Shown here: one piece after another, positions 13,168 to 27,100 of the stretch
Numbering within the stretch: the stretch's first letter is position 1
How the letters are laid out: every line of letters starts with the position of its first letter
NCBI GenBank assembly: GCA_964007475.1
Contig: OZ023273.1
Coordinates: forward strand, 120,947,812-121,011,811
Length of the DNA: 64,000 nucleotides
Direction of reading: 5' to 3'
Origin: Hybos culiciformis
Taxonomy: Eukaryota; Arthropoda; Insecta; Diptera; Hybotidae
Notes under the pieces: generated by a model
Database searches by the model: none
The model's input: only the letters and a program-made list of their open reading frames with translations
Told to the model about the DNA's origin: nothing
Program-made: the position numbers and the translations under genes

Positions 13168-16100
13168 TTTTCATTTTTATTTATAAGATATATATTAAAT
13201 TAATTAAAATAATGTAATTTATTGGAAAAATGCTATTATGAGTAATTTCAATTAAATTAATTCAACAAGTCGAATGAACTACCTTTGACCCCAAAAAATC
13301 TTTTAGTGAAATCGAACTATAAGTATAATTTTAATTAAACAAACTTAATTTAAAATATTTTAATTATCGATTTCAAATTCATGTGTGGGAAAAAAATAAT
13401 AAAAAATATAAGGTTTTCATGAAAAAGGATATGTAACGAAGACAAGTTTATAATGTATGAAGGCATGTGAAGTTATTACAAGTTTTAAAACAGACTATGT
13501 GATATCAATATTAAAATGAACAGAACATAGTATAGGTGCTTTAGAAATAAAACAGTCCCTAATTTCCACTTATTAACTTAAAATGTATTCTTCGTCAAAT
13601 ATTTTCTTGGTTTTTCAAAGTACTGCAATCGACCTGAAACCAAATGAATTATTTATCACCGTATCTGTATGTACGTCATTATTAATCTCCATACCTATAA
13701 GTCTAACAATCGTGAATGAACAATATGTTCATCTAAGCTCAAAAAAAAAATTTTCATAAAAAGTTGTAGGAATCCCTTCTAAATATATTGTTTTAAGATT
13801 GAATTTGAAGTTCATTTTTTGATTGAAATTTTATGATGAGTAAAATATTTTTTTAATTAAAAATTTTAAATTTTTTTAATGTTCAGATATGTCAAGAAAG
13901 ATACTTATAATTTTTTATTGAGGCTAGAATATAAACCTTATCTGCTTGGGTAAATATATAAATTGTTTCTTATTAGTTTCTGTCAAAGAATTTTTTTTTT
14001 AAATCTATAAAATGATAAAAAAAATAATGTACTAAATATTTACTCCTAAAGTTTTGTAAAAATAATTAAAAAAAAAATTATTCAAACGATTTAAAAAAAT
14101 TTTTCTTTCTGTCCATTAAAAAAAACGAATAGAACAGAGTTTTTGATTTTAATATTAACAGAAAAAATTTAACGGGCCTAAGTCTTTTAACTTTATAAGA
14201 TATTTATATTTATAATTGAATTAAAATAATGCGTGCTGTGAGAATCTTAATTCTGTTATGATCAAATTTCATTTATGTGTAAGACACTTAATTTTTTTTT
14301 TAAATTTAATTTCACACATTCTTTTTTAATGTATGGAAATATAAAGGCATCACAAATCATATCAATTATTAATTTTTAATTTAAGGGCACTATGAAGTTC
14401 GGAATAGTACGCGAAACTTTTTTGTATTAAAAGAACATATGTACAAAACACAAAATTTATTTAAAAAATTCAAATTTTGGAATGTCTGAGGAATTTCGTA
14501 AAAATATATATATTTTTTAAGTTTCTTCCAACCTTCTTATTTTTATTTCACCAACAAAAAGGAATATATATGTGTGCTGCTGTGAACCCTATATTAAAAG
14601 TGCACATTCTGAGAAAAAAGAGTTTATCAGAGGTATTTTTAAGAATCTGGCATCCCTAATGTATAAGTAACTTTTCAATAATTTCCTAATTTTGCTTTAG
14701 AATTTTAATCCAAAATTTTATTACACGGTCAGCTTCGAACGAAGCTACAAAATTACTTAAAATTAATCTTTCAAGACATACAATCCAAGATAAACACCTG
14801 CTGCTTTTGTACTCACATATTTCATATTATTTTAAATCTATCACATTTAATTGATTTCACATTGATCTTCTTTTTCCTTACATCTTTATTTTTAATTTAA
14901 TATTTAAGATTTTCATTGTACTTGTTCTTAATTAAGATTTAGATTGTCTGGGCAAAAATTTAGGAGATGTATTTTGGATTATGGTACAATAAAATGGACA
15001 CACATATATAAGTATAATAAGATATCGAACTAAATATAGTCGTACTTAGTACATATATCATAAAATTTGTGTTATAGAACTTTGAAAAGTATGGATTTAA
15101 ATATATACTAGATAATATTTGGCCTGAATTAGAGTGTTAAAAAAAGAGTAATCGAATTTAGAACTTATTTTTGAACTTGCTAAGATGCTTTTAGCATTTA
15201 TAGCGATAACATTGATTCGTTTAGAAGTCAGTGAGGTTGAATATATTATTTAATATTGTACCTAATAATGCTTTTAAATACAAATTAATACTTTTTCTTA
15301 AAAGTTTATCAAATGTAAACACAAGGGAAATAAGAAGTAACAGAAAGAAAACACAACAAAATAAGGCCACAAAAATTATGTTACCAAAAATAGCACATAC
15401 ATAAAAATATTTTATATTTGAATAAAAAATTTCGGATTGACATAAATTTTTCAATTATATGTTGGTTAACAGGTACAGATCGAAATATATACATATGTAG
15501 CCAAGATTCTCAAACTTTCTTTTGATTAAGAATGACGTAAATAGTAAAAGAGCTATTATAAAAAAAAATGTTATCGACACGATTTAAACAATTATTATGA
15601 AATTATAACAAAATCAGTCGGTAAACCAGTTTCACAAATTATTTTCTACAATATACGCATAATTACAAAATCAAAAATACCAAAGTATTTCGCATTAGTA
15701 CACCAAAAAAAAAAAACAAATTAAAATTGGAATTTTTATTAAGAAAATCATTCTTTAAGGAAATATTTATAATAAAGCACGAAATATTAAATCAAAATGA
15801 AAAAATGTAAAACGCAATGAAGTATATTATATATGAATGTACGTATATTTAATTTAATACTACTGTCGGATTATTTACCTTGCATTTTTGTAATTTGGAT
15901 TTAAATTATATGAAATAACTTTTAAAATACAAACTCATTAATTGGCCTCTTATTCGATTTATTTAAACTTTATACTTAGATTAAAGAATAAATTTTGTTT
16001 GACCCTAAGAGTCCAAATTTTTTTTTAAATTGTATTTTCCAAACATAAAAAAAATTAATTAAAACGACCTTCAAATTGATTTTAGGAAAGAAAAAATTGT

Positions 16101-18130
16101 AATTTGAAATAAATAATGAAATAGTGAATTTTCTTTGATTTTTATACCAGCAAAAAATTCACATATAAACCTGAACTTTTTTTAAATTTTTGCATTTTCT
16201 TTAAAATTTATTATTATAATAATTTTCTATCTAAAATTGTTTTTTAATTACTTAGGGTTACGAATGATCGATACGAAAAAAACATTTTTTTTATTTTCTT
16301 TATTTTATTAATGTACTCAATAATTTTTTTTATTATTAATAAAGAGTGCGCAATAACATCATTTTGATTATTAAGTTTTACCTTTAAACCGACCGATGGC
16401 ATGATCTTTGACATTTGAGTCTCCCGCATGCTAATAATACTAAAAGAGATAGTACTATCAATGATGTTAATTTTGGTAAATTTAGGAAATATTGTACTTA
16501 TAATTATGCTTAAGTTAATCACATTTACAAACAAATAAATAATACAGATCTATTACCATTATGTTTGATTTTTCGAAGTTATTTTTGATTTTAGATTTTA
16601 TTTGTAGCAATGTACATAATATTGATAATTTAATGCCTTCGTATAAATAACAAATTAACTTCACTAAGGAGTCAATATTTTATCATGCATGCAATATTTT
16701 GTAGTTTTTTTCATGATTTTCTTTAGATAAATATAATGATGAAATATTATTCAAAAATTTTGTATGTAGTTATGTTCACGGAAACATAATTTTTATTTAG
16801 TATGATCAAAATCAATTTCCATGTTCCTTGTAGGACGAACATTATTTCATACGTGATCAATTATTTTTTTTTTTGTTTTGAAAAATATTTTATTCAAACA
16901 ATGATATTGTTTTTTTTGTGTCAAAGATTTTCTGGATTGTTATATTATGTATCTTACATAATGTTAAAAAAAAAATAATTTATAACTGTATATTAAAACA
17001 TAAACTTCTTGAGAATTGAGAATGATGACGACTTCTGAAGAAAAATTTATTACCAACATCTAAATGAAATTTTTTGGTTTTTAATTTACACAAGGAACTT
17101 ATAACTCCGTTTACATTATTTTGAACAAGAGATGAATTATCTTTATTTCTTGCCTGTATTACTAATTACAAGCACGCTAAGTCGGCTACGACATAAGCAT
17201 CAAGTATTTGCATTGGATAAGAGTCTTATATTAGTAACTTGATAATGAGATCGAAAAATGACTACAATTTAAACAGTTAAAAATAAAATATAATATTTGC
17301 AAATAAACCATATTTGCAGTATTAATCCCACTAACTATAAGTTGAAACTCGTCACTGCGTAGTGATTTAAATATAAACTGTAATCATTGAAGAAAGCAAT
17401 ACAATTCATTCTTATCTTATTGAACATTATGAAATGAAAGTGAAGAAGAAAAATTATTGATATTGAATAATCCAATATTTATAATAATACTTCATATTAT
17501 AATAAAATTATGTTTTTTTTCGATTTTATTTCTTTTGATATTTTGTAACATTCATTTTTTTTGGTGTATAGATATGTCGTAAATTATACAATAAACAAAA
17601 TGAAATAGAAACTAATTCTTTGGTAAATTAATGCAAATTCAATAATTTTTTATTCAGATATTGACCCAAATCAATTATGTAAATTATTGTATTAATAATA
17701 AATTATAGATTTGTGTTAATAATTTCAGACCTAGTTAAAAAATTTTTTTCTTAATAATTGTTGAATTGAAACATGCACTTCATTATTTTCTTTCTGTTAT
17801 AAATTTTTTATTTTTCAATTTTGTTATCATTGGAATGTAATTTATTAAGTTATTACAAAGGTGTTTTCATATATGTAGTACGTACTCAAAATCATATGCA
17901 TTTGGGAAATATCTTTATCCTTTTATAAGAATAGGTTTGTTTCATTCACAAAAAAAGATTGAGAAGCCCTGCAATTTCCGTACTTTCTTTCTTACTACAC
18001 TGTTTTTCTATATCTAGAACTCAGACATTATTCTTTGTTAAATATTTATAAATTTTTAGACTATTTCTGAATCTGACGACCCTAAAATCATATTTCTACA
18101 ATATTAAGAAAGACTTTTTTTTTTTTAATT
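13168..18130. other. AT-rich stretch upstream of the main gene, no exon found
   Basis: It may be intron or upstream flank of the gene whose first visible exon is at 18340. That exon needs a preceding exon ending in phase 1. I looked for a hydrophobic ATG exon with a GTAAG-type donor and did not find a convincing one. A 96-codon minus-strand frame at 16244-16534 is not supported as a gene. Confidence 0.5.
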
Positions 18131-18210
18131 AATACAGTCAAAAAGAAAAAATATAATACAGTCAATAAGAAAAAATACAAATGAATACAGTCAAAAAGAA
18201 AAGATATAAC
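18131..18210. repeat. three-copy imperfect tandem repeat
   Basis: AATACAGTCAAAAAGAAAA-type units start at 18131, 18155 and 18184, so the period is 24 and then 29 bp. It lies in the presumed intron about 130 bp before the first recognised exon of the mucin-like gene. No function is evident. Confidence 0.75.
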
Positions 18211-18339
18211 AAAACTGAATTATAATTTCTCTGAATAAATAGTTTTCAGATAAAACATAATAATAAATAAATAAATAAAATAATTAATAAATAAATACTT
18301 TTTTTTTTTTTAACTTAATATTTTTTTTTTATTTAATAG

Positions 18340-21300
18340 CAAACTCCCAGTACTATTTTCCAACACAACACCACACACAAAATGGATTCGTTCCTCAGAC
18401 GGCGTTACAATTTCAACAACAAAATCCGTCTAGTTTTAATAATTTTTTTCCATCAGTTGGGAATAGTTTTTCTCAAATTGGGCAGAATAATTTCAATTCG
18501 CCTGGCTCCTTTCAAGAGCAATTATTTTTAAGACCAACTGATCGAAATAATTATAGATTGCAACAGTTCCCAGTAAGTGATTTTTTACTTTAAAATTAAA
18601 CATTATAGATTTAAATAAAAAAATCGAGGATTTGAAATTAATAACAATTGAGTTTTAAGCACCGATTAAATTTTCAAAAATTGCTGAAAGAAAATTCGAT
18701 TGATGCTGGTTTTTTGGAAAATACATACATATATTAAATTATTTTACAATTTCAGTTCAGTGTATAAATGTATAAGATCTATTATTCTTCTTTAGTTTCA
18801 TGATCCTAATATTATAAAACAAAATAACTTTTTTATCTGTATTATATTTTCCAGTTCATTCAAGGCTCAAGTTTATTTGACTTTTCACCTAGACCGTTTG
18901 GAGTTTCACCAGTGAAGTTTCAAAACAAACCGCCAACATCACCATTACCATCCCTGATTGAAATTTTGAAGAACCCGTTCACAAGAACACAAACAGTTCG
19001 TCCGAATGGATCTTCTGGAATTATTTTGCCAAAAACTCCTGTTCAAGAATTTGAAAACCATACTCGCAATCTACATCGCCAGCAAACATACTTAGAAGAC
19101 TTAAACGATCTAAAAAAGGTAAATTTAAAAATTCACTAACCATAAAATATTCGACAATAATTGTTAACTTTATAAAAAAATCTTATAATTTCAGATACAA
19201 TTTGAAGAGAAAAATTCACAAGGATCTTCAAATATGCACAAAATCCGTCCTACAAGCCCGGTTTATCGAGGCACCAAACCTACTTGGACAACATCAACTG
19301 AAATTTTGGATACTGATTCTATAGATTTTGATGATATTTTCGAAAATCAAGAGCATTTCCCATTTAAATTTACCAAGAGAAGACCAAGTACAGACTCAAC
19401 TAAAAACTTTGCTGCAACTACAACAGAGTATTTTAAAGAGGATTTTAACATTAAAAATACAACATTCAGAAAACAAAAGAAAAAGCTGAATATTGAAAAT
19501 ATATCTGTCCAAAATAAAACTGTTCACTTAGACGTATCTGCAACAAAAAAGACAGTTCCGCTGCAAACAACTACACCAATTACAGTTGGAATCACGAATT
19601 TGTCTTCTACCATCAAAAGCACAAACACAAAAAATGTGACGAAAGTTCGTCAATTGTTAAATCAGGAGACTACGGCTACAATTCCACTGATTAATTTGAC
19701 AACAGAGACTCCTATTGAAGAAAATAAACCAGTTATAATAACATCAAATTTCTTTTTGCCTGGTGACGATTATAAAGAACTTAACAGTTATGATGGCCAA
19801 AGCGATAATTCTCAGGAAACTAAGTCTGAACATAGTAATCAAACTTATTACGACTATGATTATGATTACGAAAGTGCTGAAAAATCAAATGAAGTCAAAA
19901 ACCAATCTAGTAATATAACGCAAGTTCTAATCTTAAGAGAGCAAAATAGTACCGAGAGTATATATTCAGATATAAAAGACGAATACGATGATAGTATTCT
20001 AAACGAAGAAAAAAGGACTTATAATAATTCAAGTTCTGATAAAATATTGAATGATACAACAATTTTTAATGAAGAATCAGAAAACGATGATTTTAGTGAT
20101 TATCTTGACGAAAGTGCGGAACATACTAAACCAAATGATGACATTGAACAAGAACAAGTTCCAGAGCTTACAACCAAAAGTACTACAGATGCTTCAATTT
20201 TAAGACCTCAAGTTGACAATATTTTAATCAAAAATGTGTCAGATTCTCGAATTTTTAACACAAATGTATCAGATTCTCAAATTAAATTGAAAATGAAACA
20301 AATTGACAAAAAACCAGAAGTTAATAATGCCACACAAAATTTTGTTGTTATAGCTTCTGTTCAAACAAGTAAAAGTATTAATAATGGTGCAAGATTCCTG
20401 AGTTTTCCTGATATTGAACAAAGGGAAGAAAAACAATTACTATCTGAATTAGAGCAAAAAATACATTCAGGCAAAAAATTCAAAACATCAAAGAAATTGT
20501 TTGTACCAACAGAATATTCTACAGAATTGTCTACAGAAAGCATCCTCGATAAGCTTGATGATATTCAGTCTGAATTGACTGATGGACTTTTAGTAGGAAA
20601 CTTGTCTATTTTGAATATGAAAGATAATATAGCTAACTACTCGTTCGGAAATAGTCTCAAGTTTCAACCAAATATCAAAAAATTGTTTGACTCAACACAA
20701 CCAGCGTCTGAAATAAAATTAGATATCTCTCCGAAAGATAATGTTACTGAACCAAGTTTTTTAAATAATCAAACAGATCGAAAAAGTTCTGAAGTAACTG
20801 ATGAACCAAATATGTTATTAGAAATTTTAAAACAAGTTAAATATAGAGAAAATATTGAAAAATTTTTACCTGAAAATTTTGACGAAAAAACTGTATCAAA
20901 GACTCTCACTACTGAGTTATCCACATTTCCAAAATCAAATAATAATAATGATACAACTGAAATTCAAATTAAACAAAAAGCTAACGACACAAGTCTATTA
21001 AGATTCATCACAAATCCCAGTACTCAAGTAACTAACAATTTAAAACAACTTGAAAATGAAAGTGCTAATAATAGTGCACATAAAATATCCTTAATACAAA
21101 GTAATGAAAGTCAAGTCAAAGAAGAAAATAATTCCACAAAACTTAATTCGAAAAAAGTAAATAATGATTTCAGATTTGTATTTCCTAAGTCAATGAACAA
21201 AAAAACCAAACTAATGACATCAAGAGTTCACAACATTACCAAAATATCTATGGATTTAATAAATGAACCCAAAAAGATACCACCAGTAAGGTAATATCAA

Positions 21301-24010
21301 AAAGTTTGTATACTGCACACCCTGTTACTCAAAACATTAACAATTTCCTTACCATTATATTTCTGTCATTATGTAAAACAAATTTAAAAAATTATTAACG
21401 AATTAATTGTGAACTTAAACTTTGTCAAACTTTGTTGATTTATTAAATTAGGTTTTGTGATGATTACAAGACTTATTGCAATATTTTTAACTAGTGAAAT
21501 ACCTGCAAAAACTAAAGTTTTCTATACTTATTTAAAACCAATTTCAAAGAAAGAAAATAATGCTAGCGTTTATAATAAAATTTAATAATTTAAATAAATA
21601 ACATATAAAAATATATCCGTTTAAAACACGCGATATGATTTTTTTTAGTGTTTTCAAGACATTCTATGTCTGTCTATCTAACTATGAACATAAAGAAGTT
21701 AAATATAACGGTATAAAATGTAATTAAAAATTAGTCAAATCCAGTTTCGTTTCGAGTTAAGTATAAAACTTTCTAAAGGGTGAATATTTTAATTCCAATT
21801 TAAGCTGATCAATTTTTATCTATACCTAATATACAACTGATTTTTTTTAGAAGTACAACTGAGTTTACTGGATGGCCATCACCATCGACAACAACCGTCT
21901 CGAACGTAAAATTATCAAAAACAGTTGCGTTAGATATTCCAAATATAGTACTTTCAACCACCAGTACTACAGAAATACCCATGATAAGAAGTCCATCTCC
22001 ATTGACAACAACAACAACTGTAACTCCCAGTCCAACACAACCTGGACATTGCAAGACCGAATGTGATTTGGCTGCAACATTGAGAATTGTTGAAGGCATA
22101 AAATGGACACCAGAATTATTAGACCATTATACTTTGGAATGGAACCATTTGGCTAGAGAACTGGAACTTCAAGTATTTTATTTATTTTTTATTCATTCAA
22201 CTTTCTGATGCTCGTTTTTCAGCTAAATGAAATTTATTCCACGGCAGATATGTTAAAGGACTGGTTTAGAAAGATCCGAATAGATAGCTTTAACGAAGGA
22301 AGTGTTCTTGTTGATTACTTTATAGAATTATCTAATATTACCCGACCTATTAACACATTAGAAATAAAAGAAATGTTTCACAGCGCCTTAAGTAAATCGT
22401 CTAAAATAGTGCCCATTCAAAGTACAACAAACGATCAAATATCAATTGATAATAATTATATTTTGGGAAAATTTGTACTTGATCCAAGTTCAACTGACTT
22501 TATTGGTAAGTTTCAAAATTAGTAATTATTGGTAAGTTAAAAAAATTTATAAAATAAATTTGTGATTTAATGGTTATTTATATTATAAACATGTATACTT
22601 AGTGATACATAGACAGTTATTCGCCAAAATGGATTTTGTGGATGAACCACCATTAATTCCACAATGGGGAATAGTATTGATAGTTATTGGTGTTGGATCA
22701 TTTTGTTTTATTATATTGTTTGGAATAGCAGTGGTAAGTTAAACAATGTGCTTTAGTATTATCAGGTTTTAAGAAACAATTCATGTATCATAGGTATATA
22801 CAATACATAATAATAGTTTTCATAATGTATGTAATATGCATAATTCGTAAGAATAGTTTCAAAGTTCGAGAAAATTAAATAGGTACTTTCCAGTTCAATA
22901 ATGTCTGATTATTTCAAATTGGCAATGTCTTCAGATTGATTTGTTATTTTCATTCTGATTTTTTTTATAGAGTCGGGTAATAAAATAAAACTTTAAATAT
23001 ACGTTATAAGCAATATTTCCAGAATTTCAATACTTTGAAATAAACATTGGTGAGAATAAATTTGTAAAATGACATAATCATTAAGTATCTTTTGGGTGAA
23101 GCATATTTTTATTTATTACTTATGGATATTTGTTATATTTTATTACATAAGAATTAATCTTATAAATAGAACGTGACAGTAACACAAGAAACAGAAAGTG
23201 TTTGATTTTAGATTAATTTAACTTAATTCATTCCACATCAATGAATTATTTTTCAATAAAAAAGAGATTCGAATCCATATGATTGCTGTAGTGGACGAAA
23301 AAAAAGTTAATTTGTTAAAATAATAATTAAGTTTAAATAGAAAATAATTTAGACAGGGAATTTGAGCTTTTGGAGAAGTAATATCAAGTTTTTATATTAT
23401 CCCCTACAATTATCTACAAAAGTATAAATCCATGCCGCCCTCGACTTTGAACAAGATATTTTTCTATGAGAATTATATTTAAAATTTAATACCAGTTACT
23501 TCTATTCAAATTTCAGTTGATCAGCAGACGCCGAACTTCGCATAAGACACCAACAACTTTAACAGCTGATATGCTAAATGAATTGAATAAAAATCATATG
23601 GGTGGAGTAGACAATTATGGCGTTGATGATTTTTATAACGTAGATGATACATGGAGTGATGCTGGGCAACCGATAAAATCTAAAGTTAAAGTAAGAACAG
23701 ATCTGTATATCTACTTATCTAAAGATAATTATTTTTTGTTTTCATTATTTAGCGCTACACCAATACATTAAATAATGCAGCTAGTCAAAATGCGTATATG
23801 TACGACAGTTGGAGCTCAACAAGACACAGAGATTTTTATTATGATCCAAATGATTTTTCTAATCAGAATCATTTAGATGTTTATTCGCAGCATTATGACC
23901 ATGATCCATATACCTCAAGTGATCCTGAAGAAAGCATACAAGAACAAAACTCGCATCGAAAAAAACTTCGTTATGACAAAGATTATTATGAAGAACCAGT
24001 TGATTTTTAG
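18340..24010 (+). CDS. mucin-like single-pass membrane protein with SEA domain (5' end missing)
   Basis: Eight exons join in one frame: 18340-18572, 18855-19118, 19195-21290, 21851-22172, 22223-22505, 22603-22733, 23517-23690 and 23753-24010. All have GT donors and AG acceptors, phases agree across every junction, and the total is 1252 residues plus TAG. Residues 1-165 are Gln/Asn/Ser/Pro-rich. Residues 166-864 are a disordered acidic region with many N-x-S/T sites. Residues 865-928 are Thr/Ser/Pro-rich. About 930-1065 holds a SEA domain, about 1088-1111 a transmembrane helix ending in a SRRR stop-transfer, and 1112-1252 a cytoplasmic tail. The first exon starts in phase 1 behind in-frame stops, so at least one upstream exon, presumably carrying the signal peptide, is missing. 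The layout matches membrane-tethered mucins of epithelial apical surfaces. The exact orthologue is not recognised. Exon calls rest on splice consensus and frame only. Confidence 0.85.
19195..21290 (+). other. large exon encoding the disordered glycosylated ectodomain
   Basis: One exon supplies 698 whole codons with no Cys-rich or globular domain. Asn, Ser, Thr, Glu, Asp and Lys dominate, and N-x-S/T sequons are frequent throughout. A DYDYDYE run with preceding YY lies near residue 383. The donor is placed at AAG|gtaata (21291), not at the earlier CCA|gtaagg, because only the former restores frame with the next exon, making a split AG/A arginine codon. The composition suggests a heavily glycosylated stalk that diverges fast. 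Confidence 0.8.
21851..22505 (+). other. SEA domain exons with GSVLV autoproteolysis motif
   Basis: After a Thr/Ser/Pro linker with five Thr in a row, a C-x3-C pair (residues 931 and 935) opens the folded region. The second exon holds the hallmark FNEGSVLVDYFIEL at residues 994-1007. In MUC1-type SEA domains the chain cleaves itself between Gly and Ser of a G-S-V-V-V sequence on this strand, which corresponds here to G997-S998. Residues 1012-1025 match the following helix of the fold, and GKFVLDP leads to the membrane. Exons 21851-22172 and 22223-22505 join in phase 0 across a 50-nt intron. That the protein is cleaved is an inference from the motif. Confidence 0.75.
22603..22733 (+). other. 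transmembrane exon
   Basis: The exon starts by completing a split Val codon and encodes a short juxtamembrane stretch (MDFVDEPPLIPQ). A helix of about 22 residues follows, rich in Ile, Val, Gly and Phe from W1088 onward. The next exon opens with LISRRR, so the positive charges fall on the cytoplasmic side and give a type I orientation. Confidence 0.85.
23517..24010 (+). other. cytoplasmic tail exons, Tyr/Asp-rich
   Basis: Two exons (23517-23690 and 23753-24010) encode 143 residues rich in Tyr, Asp and Asn, with several acidic tyrosine clusters (DNYGVDDFYNVDD, RDFYYDPND, DKDYYEEPVDF). Such tyrosines could be phosphorylated or bind adaptors, but no standard SH2 or PTB motif is decisive. The chain ends in VDF. 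The 62-nt intron between the exons keeps phase 0. Confidence 0.8.
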
Positions 24011-24179
24011 TTAATTAAAATATATTTAAGTTTCTTAATTTACTTCATCTATTGTATAAATTATTTATTTGTTTATTTAAAAATACTAACATTATGTATT
24101 TCTGATAAAATGTATTTCATTAAAAAAAAATTCATATTAATAATTATTTATTTTACTTTATGACAGCAAACAAAACATT

Positions 24180-24185
24180 AATAAA
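24180..24185 (+). terminator. polyadenylation signal of the mucin-like gene
   Basis: AATAAA lies 170 nt past the TAG stop. It is the first canonical hexamer I noted after the stop and gives a reasonable short 3'UTR. Confidence 0.45.
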
Positions 24186-24199
24186 ATAATGCTTACTGA

Positions 24200-27100
24200 T
24201 TTAAAATTAAGAAATCGACAGAAGACAAAGAGTAGCTTAATATAAAAACAATTATATTCATATATATATATGTACATACATATTAACTCTTTTCGAATTC
24301 AGGTATTTTTGGTAAAACCGAACAGGGGCGATCAATGTTACAGGTTGATATCCTCATTTTTAATGTACTTAATCATTATAAATACGATCTCATAATTTCT
24401 ATGTTTAAATGTGTATTTGACGACATTCTTCAAACAAATTTTATTTTTTACTTTTTACAAACTTGTATGTTATTTTCATTTTACATAATATTCATTATAA
24501 TTCTGGCACCAATTAGTTCTTATCTTCTTACTAAACAATGGTGTAGATAAGACATTAAAATTGTTAGCTAGGGTGCAAAAAGGTTGTTATTTAAATCACT
24601 AACTTGATATCAAATAAGTTTTCGAAAAAAAGTCTAATCGGACAAAGTAAAAATGAGTAAAACAAGAAGCCTCTAAAAATAGTTGAAAAAAACTTTGTTA
24701 TTTTCATTATAAAATAATTTTATAAAAAGGTTTCCTTCTAAAATATCTCTTCAACAAATATATAAGATTTAGTACGAAATATTTACATAAACGTGGCGTT
24801 GTCGTTTTAACTTTCAACAAAGAAAAAATAATGCTATAAAAAATTAAAAAATCATACAACAAGTTTGAGTAAGTATATTATTAGCGATACAAACTTTATT
24901 TTACGTTTATGAAATGATTAGTAAAATAGTCTTAAGTCTAGAAATTCTATTCAAAAATGAAGTACTATAGTATAAGACTAATCATTACCTTTTTTTTAAT
25001 CATTTCTGATTAAACTCTCTGATCTAATTTATGATACTTTGATATCTCTTCGGTTAATCAAAGACTACACTCCTAAATGGTTTTAAATCTTGTTTTACAA
25101 TCATAATTATTATTCATTTAGTTAACTTGAGAAAATCAGAATTTGAAAGAATCCAGTTACTTTGTAACGACTCAACTAATTATTTTTCAATTTTTAAAAT
25201 AAAAAAAAGATTCTATTTTGGGTTAGTTATATTTTAAAATATAATTTGATGAAGTCAAATTATTATTTATGCATAAGTGGATTTATTCTGATGTGCAAAG
25301 AACAATCTGCATTTTCCCATCTCTCAATCTGTAAATAGTACCAGCTTCTTCGTCAAAGAAGCTTATGCACGGAACAAATTAACATTATAAAGTCGGAAGA
25401 TAAATGCTATTGGCAAATTTAAGCCCAAATACTATACAAAAAAAGGCATAACAAATTTTGCAGAACTAGTGGAATTTAAATGTAATTAGATTTCTTCTAA
25501 AATAATTATAAACACCAGAAACATCAGAAAAAATTATCAGAAAATTACACATTCAAACATCGATATATTTCTTGAGTAAAATAAATAAATTTTAATTAAA
25601 TAGAAATAATTGATATCAAAACATCAGGAGTTAATAAGATTATTTAAATATAATATAATTCCGAAATTTGTATCATCTTTTTTTTTATAAATCTCAATGT
25701 TATTTTAATCGTGATTCAACATCAATTTATGATTTATGATTTATCATAATTCGCAATTATGCGATTTAAATTCAATTTATGATTGAACGTTATGAATTAA
25801 ATTTGCTTGAATAAATTTTTTACATTCTTATAATTTTTCTAAATAAAAAATGTGTCATAAAAATGATGCATGCATCTTATACAATTTATTATTTGTATAT
25901 CTATTAAAAAATTTTGTTGTACAAAGAGTAAATTTGTTTCCATTATCCGATTGCAAAAACTCATTCAAAAAAGTTTTTTTTTTATGAGATGCGGAAATAT
26001 TATATCATAGAGAACATTGGTATACATATGTGCAGCTATGTTGAGTCATAATCATGTAAATATTGGCCATACCTATATGCACTACATCTTTAATGGTCAG
26101 TAAAGTAAACCGTATGGAATTTATTAATTTTCGAAGTGTTATATTCTTATATTTATTATAGTGTAGTTCTATTCCAAAAGTCATAAAAAATTAAGCCAAT
26201 GAAGAAAGTCGATATAACAAAATGATTGTGCCGCTTTCTAAAAGTACAAAATTGTTAATTTATCTAACTTTAAACTAACTCTTATTTTGATTCTGAACGG
26301 AAAATTGAAAATTGATATGAAAACGTTTAACGACTGTTGTAATTTAAAAAAAAAAAATTAAAACTCTTTCATTTGATTTTAAATTCTTATAACTAAAAGT
26401 TAGAGTAAATAAATAAACATAAGCTCACATAACAATTCAATGCACTACGAATGCATAGGCGCATAAACATCATCACCAAATTCACAAAGTTGTAAGTATC
26501 AGTATTTACCATTGCTGTTGTTATTATTATCGTCATCAAATTTACAGCGATAAAATTAACAAATATGGATCATTTTAATTTTCTCAGTCGGATACATTTT
26601 TTTTGTAAATTTATTTTTATGAAAAATAAATTACCAATAAAATAAAATATAAACATACAAACAAATAATTAAGAAGTTTCGAATATGTAAAATTTTAAAA
26701 CATTAAAACAGTTACCAAAACATAAAATTGAAGAAAAAAAAAAAAAAAACGAAACTTATTCATTGTTAGAGAGTATCATAACATAGTTTAGTGCAACAAC
26801 GTTTTTTTTTTTTACAACATAAAATACATAAAATACTTTCATTTACCAGGTCCCAAACGCGACTGAATTTTTTATAACGGAATTAAAAGCGAAACTGCGA
26901 GATAAAAATAATAAGATCATAATGTCTGCAAATTTATAAAAGCTTTTCTTGCTTAAAAAAAAAAATTATTAAATAAAACTTTTAAAATTTATATCAAAAG
27001 CGTTTTTTATTAGTTTTAGTGTTTTTTAATTTTTTGTTATTATGTTAAAAGAGCAAAACTACATAAGCGGTCAAAAGGTTTTTATTATATGAGTGTAGTT

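Noticed and set aside
12959..13217. Three long open frames on both strands (72-82 codons) with Arg-Glu-Thr or Cys-Phe-Ser-Val-Ser-Leu repeats
   Set aside because: They are read-throughs of the stop-free ACAGAGG and ACAGAGAA tandem arrays, not proteins.
16244..16534. 96-codon minus-strand frame
   Set aside because: The composition is random-like, with no signal peptide, domain or supporting 5' and 3' signals. Frames of this length are expected by chance in 64 kb of AT-rich DNA.
20361..20543. 60-codon minus-strand frame
   Set aside because: Antisense shadow of the large mucin exon.
24335..24550. Hydrophobic 71-codon plus-strand frame past the mucin-like gene
   Set aside because: Phe/Ile/Leu-rich noise without a membrane-protein pattern or coding composition.
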